Assembly (NCBI GenBank): GCA_021802375.1
Contig: JAKAAL010000338.1
Span: forward strand, 1 to 5,621
Reading direction: 5' to 3'
DNA length: 5,621 bases
Source of the DNA: Bacillota bacterium
GTDB taxonomy: Bacteria > Bacillota_E > Sulfobacillia > Sulfobacillales > Sulfobacillaceae
The position numbers were made by a program, and so were the translations under genes. The notes beneath the pieces were generated by a model. That model was not told the DNA's origin and made no database searches. It saw only the letters and a program-made list of their open reading frames with translations. Positions 1-5,384 of the stretch are shown piece by piece; within the stretch, counting starts at the first letter, position 1, and each line of letters opens with the position of its first letter.

Positions 1-1
1 T

Positions 2-1054
2 GCCTCCTCGATGTTTCTTCATATTTTCGGGGCGGTACGGGGTTGGCGGGTGTTTTGGGGGCTCATCCTACTCAAGGTGCCCAACGTGATAGCGATGGGG
101 GTAGGGGCATGGTCTCTGGGTCGGATCGCTAAGCGGTTCGGACTGCCCTCTTACACGGTAAAGACATTGTGGCTCGTGAGTCCCATCCTTCTGACGACAT
201 CGTTTATGCAAAGTCAGATGGACATCATGCCCGCGACGTTAACGGTCCTGGCGCTGATGCTATTGGATGCCGAAAACCCCACCCTCACGTTCGTGATCCT
301 CGGGGTGGCTGCCAGCATCCAGGTTTATCCCTTACTCTTCGCGCCTCCCATGGCCTTTTTGTTGGCGCGCGGCCATTTCTCGCGCGTCATTAAGTGGGGT
401 GTAGCCGCCACACTTCCGTTTTTGCTTGCTCTCGTGCCCTTTACGGGCAAACCTCTAATCGCGCGAGTGTTTTTAGCCCGCGACGGGGCGAGCTTATTTA
501 ACAGCGTGCGTTTGGGGATCGTACCCATTCACTTATGGTTCGTTGTCTATGCCGTCATCTGTTATACCGCCTGGCGGATGAGCCCACGATACGCCTCCTT
601 TAGAGGGGTGCTCTGGGTATGGTTGACGGTCTCTGCCTCGATTTTGGTGTTTTCCTATTGGCTTCCGCAATGGGTGGTATGGATGGTGCCTATGGCCGTC
701 CTATTTGCGACCATGGACAAGCGTTTTTTGTGGTTATGGATCGCGGTCAATGGACTCTTTGTGTGTAACAATGTCTTCGCCTTTCCCCGTAATTTGGACG
801 GTCAGCTGTTGAGTCTCGTATCCGGGCATTCCGTGTTATGGACCTATCCCCAATTGACCGGAACCCATGGGCCCGTGGTCATTTACATGCTGTTGATTGT
901 GGGCATCGGGGCCCTGGTGTATCGGGCCTTTCTGCTCCTGGAAGACCCTACGCCGGCACCGCCCGCCCCCTCGTTGCTGGGTCTCTGGTATAGCCTGCCG
1001 CTGGTGCTGTATGTGCTGGCTTTAGCAGCGCAACAAGTGATCCCCGGGTCATAG
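2..1054 (+). CDS. GT-C-type polytopic membrane glycosyltransferase-like protein (5' end outside window)
   Basis: This is the C-terminal part of an integral membrane protein. The frame is open to the left edge, and the ATG at 11 has no ribosome binding site, so the true start is probably upstream. Counting from that ATG (347 residues), there are about ten hydrophobic segments, near 15-36, 52-86, 91-119, 127-145, 172-187, 198-217, 221-256, 287-308 and 324-341. The stretch at 67-112 (QSQMD, then a hydrophobic helix, then QVYPLLFAPP) resembles the GQxD ... KxYPLLLxPP pattern of GT-C/GT87 (DUF2029-like) polyprenol-phosphate-sugar transferases. That family transfers a sugar from a lipid carrier on the outer face of the membrane. 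The usual length is about 400-450 residues, so roughly 50-100 residues, including the early catalytic Asp loop, would lie outside. The proline-rich stretch 311-320 is a linker before the last helix. The neighbouring minus-strand GT4 gene supports a glycan role. The exact substrate is unknown, and another membrane family is possible. Confidence 0.72.
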   Translation, partial: ASSMFLHIFGAVRGWRVFWGLILLKVPNVIAMGVGAWSLGRIAKRFGLPSYTVKTLWLVSPILLTTSFMQSQMDIMPATLTVLALMLLDAENPTLTFVILGVAASIQVYPLLFAPPMAFLLARGHFSRVIKWGVAATLPFLLALVPFTGKPLIARVFLARDGASLFNSVRLGIVPIHLWFVVYAVICYTAWRMSPRYASFRGVLWVWLTVSASILVFSYWLPQWVVWMVPMAVLFATMDKRFLWLWIAVNGLFVCNNVFAFPRNLDGQLLSLVSGHSVLWTYPQLTGTHGPVVIYMLLIVGIGALVYRAFLLLEDPTPAPPAPSLLGLWYSLPLVLYVLALAAQQVIPGS

Positions 1055-1146
1055 CGGTAAACGTAACCAAGCGGCGGCCGCGATCCCTCGTGGCCCAAAG
1101 CCCTGGCTCCGTCGCTACCCTGACGACGGAATTTTTCGTCCATAAA

Positions 1147-1179
1147 GGACCGTCTCGCGCGCAACTGATGAGAAGGTCC
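1147..1179 (-). terminator. Probable terminator hairpin of the minus-strand glycosyltransferase
   Basis: A ten-position stem with one G-A mismatch forms between 1147-1156 (GGACCGTCTC) and 1170-1179 (GAGAAGGTCC), with a 13-nt loop. Read on the minus strand it is followed by TTTAT, a short T tract, so it best fits intrinsic termination of the GT4 gene ending at 1230. On the plus strand no T run follows, so it is a poor terminator for the gene ending at 1054. The T tract is weak, hence moderate confidence. Confidence 0.45.
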
Positions 1180-1189
1180 CTCCGCGCCG

Positions 1190-1220
1190 CGCACACGTCC
1201 GAGCGCGGACACCGTGTGCG
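1190..1220 (-). terminator. Strong bulged hairpin directly after the GT4 stop codon
   Basis: CGCACAC (1190-1196) pairs with GTGTGCG (1214-1220), and the stem continues as GTCCG (1197-1201) with CGGAC (1206-1210). That makes 12 base pairs with a 3-nt bulge (1211-1213) and an AGCG tetraloop. It starts 9 nt past the minus-strand stop codon. No T tract follows on either strand, so alone it is not a textbook terminator. It may protect the mRNA 3' end or act with the second hairpin at 1147-1179. Confidence 0.4.
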
Positions 1221-1229
1221 GGGCACCAT

Positions 1230-2300
1230 TCACTCCCCTTGAAACAATGTCTCGATGCGATCGATGGCTCGGTCCCAAGTATATTGTCTAATATGGTCAT
1301 AACCATTCAACGCCAGCCGAATCCTGGCCTCTGGCTCCTCGATGAGATCCCGTATATGCTCGGCTAGTGCCGGAACATTTTTGGGCGGCGAAAACAGCGC
1401 CGTCACCCCTTCTTCATTGTAATCTCGAACGCCGCCGTTATCGGTGGCCACGAGCGCTGCACCGCAAGCCATGGCCTCAGCCGCGGTAAGCCCCCACCCC
1501 TCCATCCACGACGTGTGAACAAAGAGGGCCACCTCATTATATAGTCGCGTGAGTTCCGTGGGCGCGGGCTGACAGCTATAGTCCATCCAGGAGGGGATAT
1601 CCGCACTGCGCTCGGGCGTGCCAAACAGCCTCACCTGCAAAGTGGGGATGCGCTCTTTGACGTCTTGAAGTGCCGCTATCCCGTCGGCCGCTCCCTTCCA
1701 TACATTGGTGTGATATAACATGCCCACGGTGTCAGGGCGCCGCGATTGTGGCGGGATCTGCATCGCAAAACGGTCGAAATCAATGCCATTGGGCACATAG
1801 GTCATATGGTTCTGTTGGTGGAATTGTGTGCACCCCAGATCGTACAGCCACTGCGCGATCACAATTTTATGCAACGGCAATGTCCAAGTCGCATCGACTG
1901 CGTTTTTGGGGCCGTCCCAGGTTTCATAATGCTGAATGAGGTAGTATCCGCGTCCCTTTCGAGCGGGCCAATCGGCCACCCATGGCGCCGTGCGCCATCC
2001 GGTTGCGACGGCGACATCGGCATCCGGAAGATATTTAGGAGACGGACTGGGGACAAATGCCATCGTAAAGGAATCACAATCGGGATACCAAAACCTCGCG
2101 AGATTGCGCGATAAATCCTGCGACCGAGACAGCTTGGCGCGAAGAGTGCGTAGCAGCGGTCGCTGGCGTTCTAAGTGTTGGGGATGTGCGACAACGACCT
2201 GATGACCACGGGCGGCCAGTCGCGTCGCATAATCATAGACCACCTTAAACCCGCCAATGGGTCGCTCGCTAAAAAATGGCAGGACGAATGTGATGCGCAA
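1230..2300 (-). CDS. Glycosyltransferase family 4 (GT-B fold)
   Basis: This is a complete 356-residue cytoplasmic or peripheral-membrane retaining glycosyltransferase that would move a sugar from a nucleotide donor to a glycan or lipid acceptor. N-terminal Rossmann domain: RITFVLPFF at 2-10, the glycine pair of the GT4 acceptor-side loop at 16-17, and RGHQVVV at 31-37. Linker: VPNGIDFDRF at 169-178. C-terminal donor domain: WKG near 201, VRLFGT at 223-228, and the EX7E motif EGWGLTAAE at 267-275, followed by AMACGAALVATDNGGVRDY. The length is normal for GT4, and the pattern (YLIQHYETW, NVWKG, LFVHTSWMEGWGL) recalls rhamnosyl/mannosyl GT4 enzymes of surface polysaccharide loci; the sugar itself is inference. 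The start chosen is TTG at 2300, because GGAAAGGGG lies 8 nt upstream and the protein then begins at the first beta strand. A TTG at 2333 would add 11 residues with no clear ribosome site. It converges on the GT-C gene. Confidence 0.92.
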   Translation of the reverse strand: MRITFVLPFFSERPIGGFKVVYDYATRLAARGHQVVVAHPQHLERQRPLLRTLRAKLSRSQDLSRNLARFWYPDCDSFTMAFVPSPSPKYLPDADVAVATGWRTAPWVADWPARKGRGYYLIQHYETWDGPKNAVDATWTLPLHKIVIAQWLYDLGCTQFHQQNHMTYVPNGIDFDRFAMQIPPQSRRPDTVGMLYHTNVWKGAADGIAALQDVKERIPTLQVRLFGTPERSADIPSWMDYSCQPAPTELTRLYNEVALFVHTSWMEGWGLTAAEAMACGAALVATDNGGVRDYNEEGVTALFSPPKNVPALAEHIRDLIEEPEARIRLALNGYDHIRQYTWDRAIDRIETLFQGE

Positions 2301-2308
2301 ACAGCCCA

Positions 2309-2317
2309 CCCCTTTCC
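2309..2317 (-). promoter_or_regulatory. Ribosome binding site deciding a TTG start for the GT4 gene
   Basis: On the minus strand GGAAAGGGG spans 2317-2309 and sits 8 nt before a TTG at 2300. The upstream alternative TTG (2333) has no purine-rich site at the right distance. This favours a non-ATG start and a protein beginning RITFVLPFF. Confidence 0.55.
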
Positions 2318-2455
2318 ACGACACATTTGTCAACTCGCGGCCACCTCACCCACCCATGGAGTTGGTGGCCTACACGCAGTATCTGCCGTATATGGGTCAG
2401 TAGTTCATTTTTAGCTAGGATAGCATCTCGCGACCCATCTGTAACCAAGGGGATC

Positions 2456-2482
2456 CCGGGTTTCGCGCCTTACGCGAACCGG
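2456..2482 (+). promoter_or_regulatory. Stem-loop A of a putative structured leader
   Basis: CCGG (2456-2459) pairs with CCGG (2479-2482), and TTCGCG (2462-2467) pairs with CGCGAA (2473-2478). This gives 10 base pairs with a 2-nt bulge and a 5-nt loop (CCTTA). No T run follows on either strand, so it is not an ordinary terminator. Nine of its bases (2464-2472) can instead pair with 2513-2521, which would dissolve this hairpin. The strand is assigned by the downstream gene at 2736 and is inference. Confidence 0.35.
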
Positions 2483-2521
2483 CATCCACCATCCACGCCG
2501 ATCCTAATAAGTTAAGGCGCG

Positions 2522-2652
2522 TATCACAACCCTAGGTGCTGCTGGTCCACGAGACGTGGGTGTGATAGGATGAACGAAGAGCCCGATCATCCTCGTGGGG
2601 GGATAGTGTACTTAACCGATAGCACCACAATGATGAGATCGAAGAACCCCCC
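2522..2652 (+). ncRNA. Candidate structured leader RNA: three consecutive stems
   Basis: Three inverted repeats follow one another almost without gaps. Stem B: TATCACA (2522-2528) with TGTGATA (2561-2567), extended by CCC/GGG past a one-base bulge, and able to hold a small internal CACG/CGTG hairpin. Stem C: AGGATGA (2567-2573) with TCATCCT (2587-2593), perfect, 13-nt loop. Stem D: six Gs (2597-2602) with six Cs (2647-2652), closing a 44-nt internal region. The unit ends about 70 nt before the Shine-Dalgarno of the gene at 2736, a layout like a 5' leader or riboswitch. I see no match to T-box, SAM, cobalamin, FMN, c-di-GMP or ydaO conserved cores. It could also be DNA-level symmetry (operators) or chance. 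No transcription start could be defined. Confidence 0.33.
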
Positions 2653-2721
2653 TGCCCCTGCCAGACACCTACACCTCTGAACGTCGTTTATTGTGCAGTC
2701 AATGCGGCCACAGTCACTCTC

Positions 2722-2730
2722 TAAGGAGGA
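2722..2730 (+). promoter_or_regulatory. Strong Shine-Dalgarno for the gene at 2736
   Basis: TAAGGAGGA, with AAGGAGG at 2723-2729, lies 6 nt before the ATG at 2736. It selects this ATG over the in-frame TTG at 2691, which has no purine-rich site and would add 15 residues including a CxxC. Confidence 0.85.
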
Positions 2731-2735
2731 TAAAC

Positions 2736-3680
2736 ATGGGAGCTGGATATACCATCCTAGACTTATTTTCAGAAGAACAGGTCCTAAAATTTGGGATGAC
2801 GGCCCATCTCAGATTTTACGCATCTCAGACCGGGCCAGGCGATATGGTGATTGCGAGTAGTACAGGCACGAGCACCAATTTGGGGCCGGTTCAACCTGAG
2901 CGTGTTGCGGCGTGGACCTATGAGGGATTGCCGTCGGATGCCGCGGTGACCATCACGCTCACCCCACAGATCGTGGATAATGGCACGGTAACCCACAGCG
3001 GGCAAAGTATTCCGATTACGTGGGGTCCGAATGCCAACGGGACGGCAGACTCATACTGGAATGCGAATGCTCACGGCACCAATGCACGCTTTGCGGTTCC
3101 GGCCGCCGATGCGACTACAGGCACCGTGACGGAATATCTTGGGGCGTTCGGATACGGTACGGCATGTTTTAATGCGGAATATTTTGTCCAAAGCTTAAGT
3201 GGGAGCCTATTTGTAGACTGGACTTCTGTGAGTGGATGGGGCACTAGTGACACGATGTCTATTGATCTCAATACCGCTTGGGCCGCTGATGGCCCCTACA
3301 AATTGATGATGACGGGCTACAGTGCCGATGCGTCCCGCACGAGCAATTGCAGTGACTGTGGGAGCGAAACTTCCTGTTGGGAATACGAATCGAAAGCATA
3401 CCAACCGACCTGGGTTTTCAACGCCCCCGCCAACCCATATGGGCCCACCTTGGTCAGCTTAGGCGACACCTTAACGTTAACTAACTTGCCGGTGCTATCT
3501 CCTCAGCCATCCGTATATTTTAGCTATGTGGGCAGCAACGCAGATGACCTTATTAAGCAACAATCTATCGTGCCGGTCAATGGAAGCATCTCCATTCCCT
3601 GCAATCGAATGGGCGCCATTTGGATCAATGTGCCCACTAGTGGGGGTGATGTGCCCTATTATTGCAACGTCCAACAATAA
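2736..3680 (+). CDS. Hypothetical acidic, beta-rich protein with six cysteines
   Basis: I do not recognise this 314-residue protein. Composition is distinctive: 25 Asp/Glu against 9 Lys/Arg, many Ser, Thr, Gly, Asn and aromatic residues, and alternating beta-strand-like segments (VTITLTP at 71-77, SLFVDW at 157-162, TLTLTNLPVL at 245-254). This resembles extracellular adhesin-, sheath- or coat-like proteins, especially of acidophiles. Six cysteines lie at 144, 205, 208, 214, 289 and 310; NCSDCGSETSC at 204-214 forms a CxxCx5C cluster that could bind metal or make disulphides. There is no N-terminal signal peptide, transmembrane helix, sortase motif or lipobox: the N-terminus (GAGYTILDLFSEEQVLKFG) is mildly amphipathic. 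If secreted, it would need a leaderless or dedicated route; otherwise it is cytoplasmic. It is monocistronic, transcribed away from the GT4 gene, and preceded by a long symmetry-rich leader. The gene call is firm because of the ribosome site and uninterrupted length; the function is unknown. Confidence 0.85.
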   Translation: MGAGYTILDLFSEEQVLKFGMTAHLRFYASQTGPGDMVIASSTGTSTNLGPVQPERVAAWTYEGLPSDAAVTITLTPQIVDNGTVTHSGQSIPITWGPNANGTADSYWNANAHGTNARFAVPAADATTGTVTEYLGAFGYGTACFNAEYFVQSLSGSLFVDWTSVSGWGTSDTMSIDLNTAWAADGPYKLMMTGYSADASRTSNCSDCGSETSCWEYESKAYQPTWVFNAPANPYGPTLVSLGDTLTLTNLPVLSPQPSVYFSYVGSNADDLIKQQSIVPVNGSISIPCNRMGAIWINVPTSGGDVPYYCNVQQ

Positions 3681-3697
3681 CGAAGAATTACCCTGTG

Positions 3698-3731
3698 GGA
3701 TCCCGGACCCTGCTCTTTGGATCGGGGATCC
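3698..3731 (+). terminator. Possible terminator hairpin after the acidic-protein gene
   Basis: GGATCCC (3698-3704) pairs with GGGATCC (3725-3731), 17 nt past the TAA at 3678-3680. The position suits transcript termination or 3' end protection. Only TATTC follows instead of a T run, so intrinsic termination is uncertain. Confidence 0.35.
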
Positions 3732-3753
3732 TATTCAATTGAGAGCGGTGATG

Positions 3754-3784
3754 GGCACCTGCCCCACAGAATAGGGTAGGTGCC
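3754..3784. repeat. Strong 11-bp stem-loop, no T tract
   Basis: GGCACCTGCCC (3754-3764) pairs with GGGTAGGTGCC (3774-3784) through 11 positions, ten Watson-Crick and one G-T, around a 9-nt loop. No T run follows on either strand. It may be a second, Rho-type or processing element for the upstream gene, or the left boundary of the symmetry-rich element that continues to 4279, as subterminal hairpins do in IS200/IS605-type elements. The latter is speculation. Confidence 0.4.
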
Positions 3785-3889
3785 ATGAATGTGCAAGCCG
3801 ATCTGGTTTAGCGGAATCCGGTCCCTCCTGAGAATCCCGCCCGGCGTGGTCGCTGCGAAGCGCGTCGATGCCGGAAGCGGGCGAAATAG

Positions 3890-3931
3890 GCACGTCCCGA
3901 TGGGGCGCCAGCCGTTTCGGGACGAACCGAT
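3890..3931. repeat. 42-nt hairpin repeat, copy 1
   Basis: This 42-nt sequence matches 4238-4279 at 41 of 42 positions. It carries a perfect 8-bp inverted repeat, CGTCCCGA (3893-3900) with TCGGGACG (3917-3924), and an inner GGC/GCC stem closing a GCCA apical loop. The only difference from copy 2 (C at 3908 against A at 4256) falls in that loop. Read as protein it gives HVPMGRQPFRDEP, in which the difference is synonymous. The flanks are only faintly similar. Confidence 0.85.
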
Positions 3932-4027
3932 GTTGGAGCCACTGCTGCATGGATGGCCTTGCCACGAATAAAGCTTACTGTGCGGGTCTTTAGCTGGAGA
4001 GGATGGTGAAACGGAAGGATAGGCAAG

Positions 4028-4187
4028 AGGCCGAAGGAGGAAAGGCAGTGGTGTAGAGTGACAGGATGAGGTCGTTGAGAAGATTGAGGCGTCGAGCTTG
4101 GCGCTCGTTGGTAAGTTGTCGCCGGAGCACGTTGTCTGCAATCAAGAGACGCCGCCCTCCCCCACACCCTTTCCCTTCCTTCGGCCT
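4028..4187. repeat. Long bulged inverted repeat enclosing nested stems
   Basis: AGGCCGAAGGA (4028-4038) pairs with TCCTTCGGCCT (4177-4187), and the next GGAAAGG (4039-4045) pairs with CCTTTCC (4168-4174) across a 2-nt bulge. That gives 18 pairs enclosing about 120 nt. Inside lie GGCGTC (4088-4093) with GACGCC (4148-4153), and a hairpin CGAGC (4093-4097) with GCTCG (4103-4107). The left arm is in a purine-rich tract (about 3994-4090) and the right arm in a pyrimidine-rich one (about 4155-4190), which raises the chance of coincidental complementarity. It sits between the two 42-nt repeat copies. Confidence 0.45.
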
Positions 4188-4237
4188 TCCCGGCACGGTC
4201 TCTGTGCAACGAGACGGTGCCAATGCCTTAGACCGAT

Positions 4238-4279
4238 GCACGTCCCGATGGGGCGACAGCCGTTTCGGGACGAACCGAT
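4238..4279. repeat. 42-nt hairpin repeat, copy 2
   Basis: Direct repeat of 3890-3931, 348 nt downstream, same orientation, one mismatch. The stem is CGTCCCGA (4241-4248) with TCGGGACG (4265-4272), and the inner loop is GACA instead of GCCA. Similar words also precede both copies (GTCGATGCC against GACGGTGCC) at shifted spacing, which suggests a longer, older duplication that has decayed outside the hairpin. Confidence 0.85.
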
Positions 4280-4422
4280 TGGAATGTGTTTGATGGGTTT
4301 TCGTTTATTAGGATGCTACTTCTTTACCAGGACCGAATCTTCATGTCACATAGATGCCGAAACTCTGACAGGGTTCCTGTACAAAGTGGGTGGTACCGTG
4401 GTAGCAGAAGGAGGAATGTCCC

Positions 4423-4794
4423 TTGGCACACAAGATGGGCGCGTTACCGGATCCCGACAGCGAGGCCATGGGCAAGGCTCGACCAGTGGTTGGTGTCTTT
4501 ACGAGCGGCGGGGTGGCCAGGTCAGCGATGGCGAACGGCGAAAATTTCTCATCCCCCTTCGCTTTCTGCCATGCCATGCTCTACGACGCCGCCGAGGTCT
4601 CCGGGACACTTGCCGTGAACGCACCCCTACTTGTTGCCTTCCCGGAGTTTCGACCCGGTCGGCCCTCGGACAATACTTTAACGAAGCTCAATCGCTTCAC
4701 CCCGCAGGGTTATGGCCTGGACATCGCTCTGTTTACGCTTAGCCCAAGACCTCACGGCCTCGGACCCAAAACTCGATTCTCCGTGGAGGGCTAG
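4423..4794 (+). CDS. Orphan small ORF with good ribosome site, function unknown
   Basis: A possible 123-residue protein starting with TTG at 4423 (or ATG at 4435, residue 5). AAGGAGG at 4408-4414 lies 8 nt before the TTG, which is the main support. The sequence has no clear domain. The stretch PVVGVFTSGGVARSAM (21-36) faintly resembles the VxVxSHGGVIRxxL segment of histidine phosphatases, but the histidine is replaced and no other part of that fold follows. Composition is Pro/Gly/Ala/Ser-rich with no membrane helix or signal peptide. Overlapping frames of similar length exist on both strands, so the length alone proves little. It may be a real orphan gene, a fragment, or chance. Confidence 0.25.
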   Translation: MAHKMGALPDPDSEAMGKARPVVGVFTSGGVARSAMANGENFSSPFAFCHAMLYDAAEVSGTLAVNAPLLVAFPEFRPGRPSDNTLTKLNRFTPQGYGLDIALFTLSPRPHGLGPKTRFSVEG

Positions 4795-5333
4795 TCCTTG
4801 CGGAGGCCGGAATTGCACCGGCTCGAAACGGTCAGCTTTTCTTGGCGCACCGAAAGTCAAGTCGCATCATCGATCCGCTCTTCCCGGAGAAATATGCCAA
4901 TGGCCACGGCGGCCGGTGGCGTGGTCCGTAAGATCACCCTCAAATTGTATCGTAATACGTAAGAATTTCGGACAATGCACATTTCATAGCCTAGCTTGCG
5001 AGTTGTTCATCGGCTGTACACAAAATAGATCGACGGAAAAGACGTGTGAGGATTAAATCGGACGGCCTTGAGAACCCCGATCTCATAGGTGTGAATGTAA
5101 TTCCTCGCGGTGCCCTCCGATTTCAGTGGTTAAAAGGTCTGCCGAAATCGGCCGTGGCGATTGAATGTTCCTCGTGGGATGCTCCGTTAGACCGCCCATA
5201 CTCCCGCATCGTTGATTTCCACTGTAGCACAGGCCGCCTGCTCAACCGGTATCGATCCGTAAACTCCGGCAGAATCCTGTTTAAAAAACACCTCTGATCC
5301 ATCACCGAATCTGCATTCCCCAAAGAACCGCCA
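4795..5333. other. Stretch without a supported gene
   Basis: Several frames of 60-114 codons overlap on both strands, but none shows a good ribosome site or a recognisable domain. The best is a GTG-started frame at 5046-5297 (83 residues), which has a weak possible promoter (TTGTTC 5003-5008, 17 nt, TAGATC 5026-5031) and only a poor ribosome site. Minor symmetry: GCCGG/CCGGC at 4806-4822, CCACG/CGTGG at 4904-4924, and CCGATTTC (5117-5124) with GAAATCGG (5144-5151). Confidence 0.5.
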
Positions 5334-5384
5334 TGTATCCCCGGATACACTCGGAATATGTGGTACACTAAGTGTATCGGTACC
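5334..5384. promoter_or_regulatory. Cluster of overlapping palindromes, candidate operator
   Basis: Three dyads overlap here. TGTATCC (5334-5340) with GGATACA (5343-5349); GATACACT (5344-5351) with AGTGTATC (5371-5378); and TACACT (5364-5369) with AGTGTA (5371-5376) around one base, flanked by GGTAC (5362-5366) and GTACC (5380-5384). Repeated use of the same half-site (A/G)TACACT in both orientations suggests cooperative binding of a dimeric repressor of TetR, ArsR or BlaI/CopY type. No regulator gene is visible in the window, and the regulated gene would lie to the right or be unrecognised. Confidence 0.35.

Larger units (their letters stand above)
2341..2735. other. Divergent intergenic region between the GT4 gene and the unknown gene
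   Basis: No reading frame here looks coding. The region must hold promoters for both divergent genes, but no pair of boxes close to TTGACA/TATAAT with 16-18 nt spacing stands out on either strand. The TTGACA at 2333-2328 on the minus strand has no matching -10 box. The right-hand 200 bp (2456-2652) are packed with inverted repeats, annotated separately. Confidence 0.6.

Noticed and set aside
883..1306. Minus-strand frames of 63-131 codons over the end of the GT-C gene and the convergent gap.
   Set aside because: They are shadows of the GT-C and GT4 genes and of the terminator hairpins, rich in Arg and lacking ribosome sites.
2328..2333. TTGACA on the minus strand just upstream of the GT4 gene as a -35 box.
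   Set aside because: At 16-18 nt downstream there is only G-rich ribosome-site sequence, and transcription would start inside the coding region.
3789..3971. C-terminal remnant of a TnpB-like protein and its right-end guide RNA around the first 42-nt repeat.
   Set aside because: The short frame HVPMGRQPFRDEP is not diagnostic, and no RuvC or zinc-finger motif of TnpB is present in any frame; kept only as one hypothesis for the repeats.
3990..4241. Minus-strand frame with a helical stretch (LLIADNVLRRQLTNERQARR) reminiscent of the N-terminal helix of some DDE transposases.
   Set aside because: The resemblance is limited to one amphipathic helix, no DDE core follows, there is no ribosome site, and the region overlaps the nested inverted repeat.
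3890..4279. CRISPR array, because of the repeated hairpin sequence.
   Set aside because: Only two copies, 306 nt apart, with no regular spacers or cas genes.
4098..4742. Plus-strand 214-codon open frame including the second 42-nt repeat.
   Set aside because: Low-complexity, Arg/Cys/Pro-rich translation with no domain and no ribosome site; it overlaps other equally open frames.
4800..4825. On the minus strand GCCGG-TGCAATT-CCGGC (4822-4806) looks like a tRNA T-arm (5-bp stem, 7-nt loop).
   Set aside because: The loop lacks the TTC start of a T-loop, no matching 5' acceptor half lies about 70 nt upstream, and no anticodon or D arm can be drawn.
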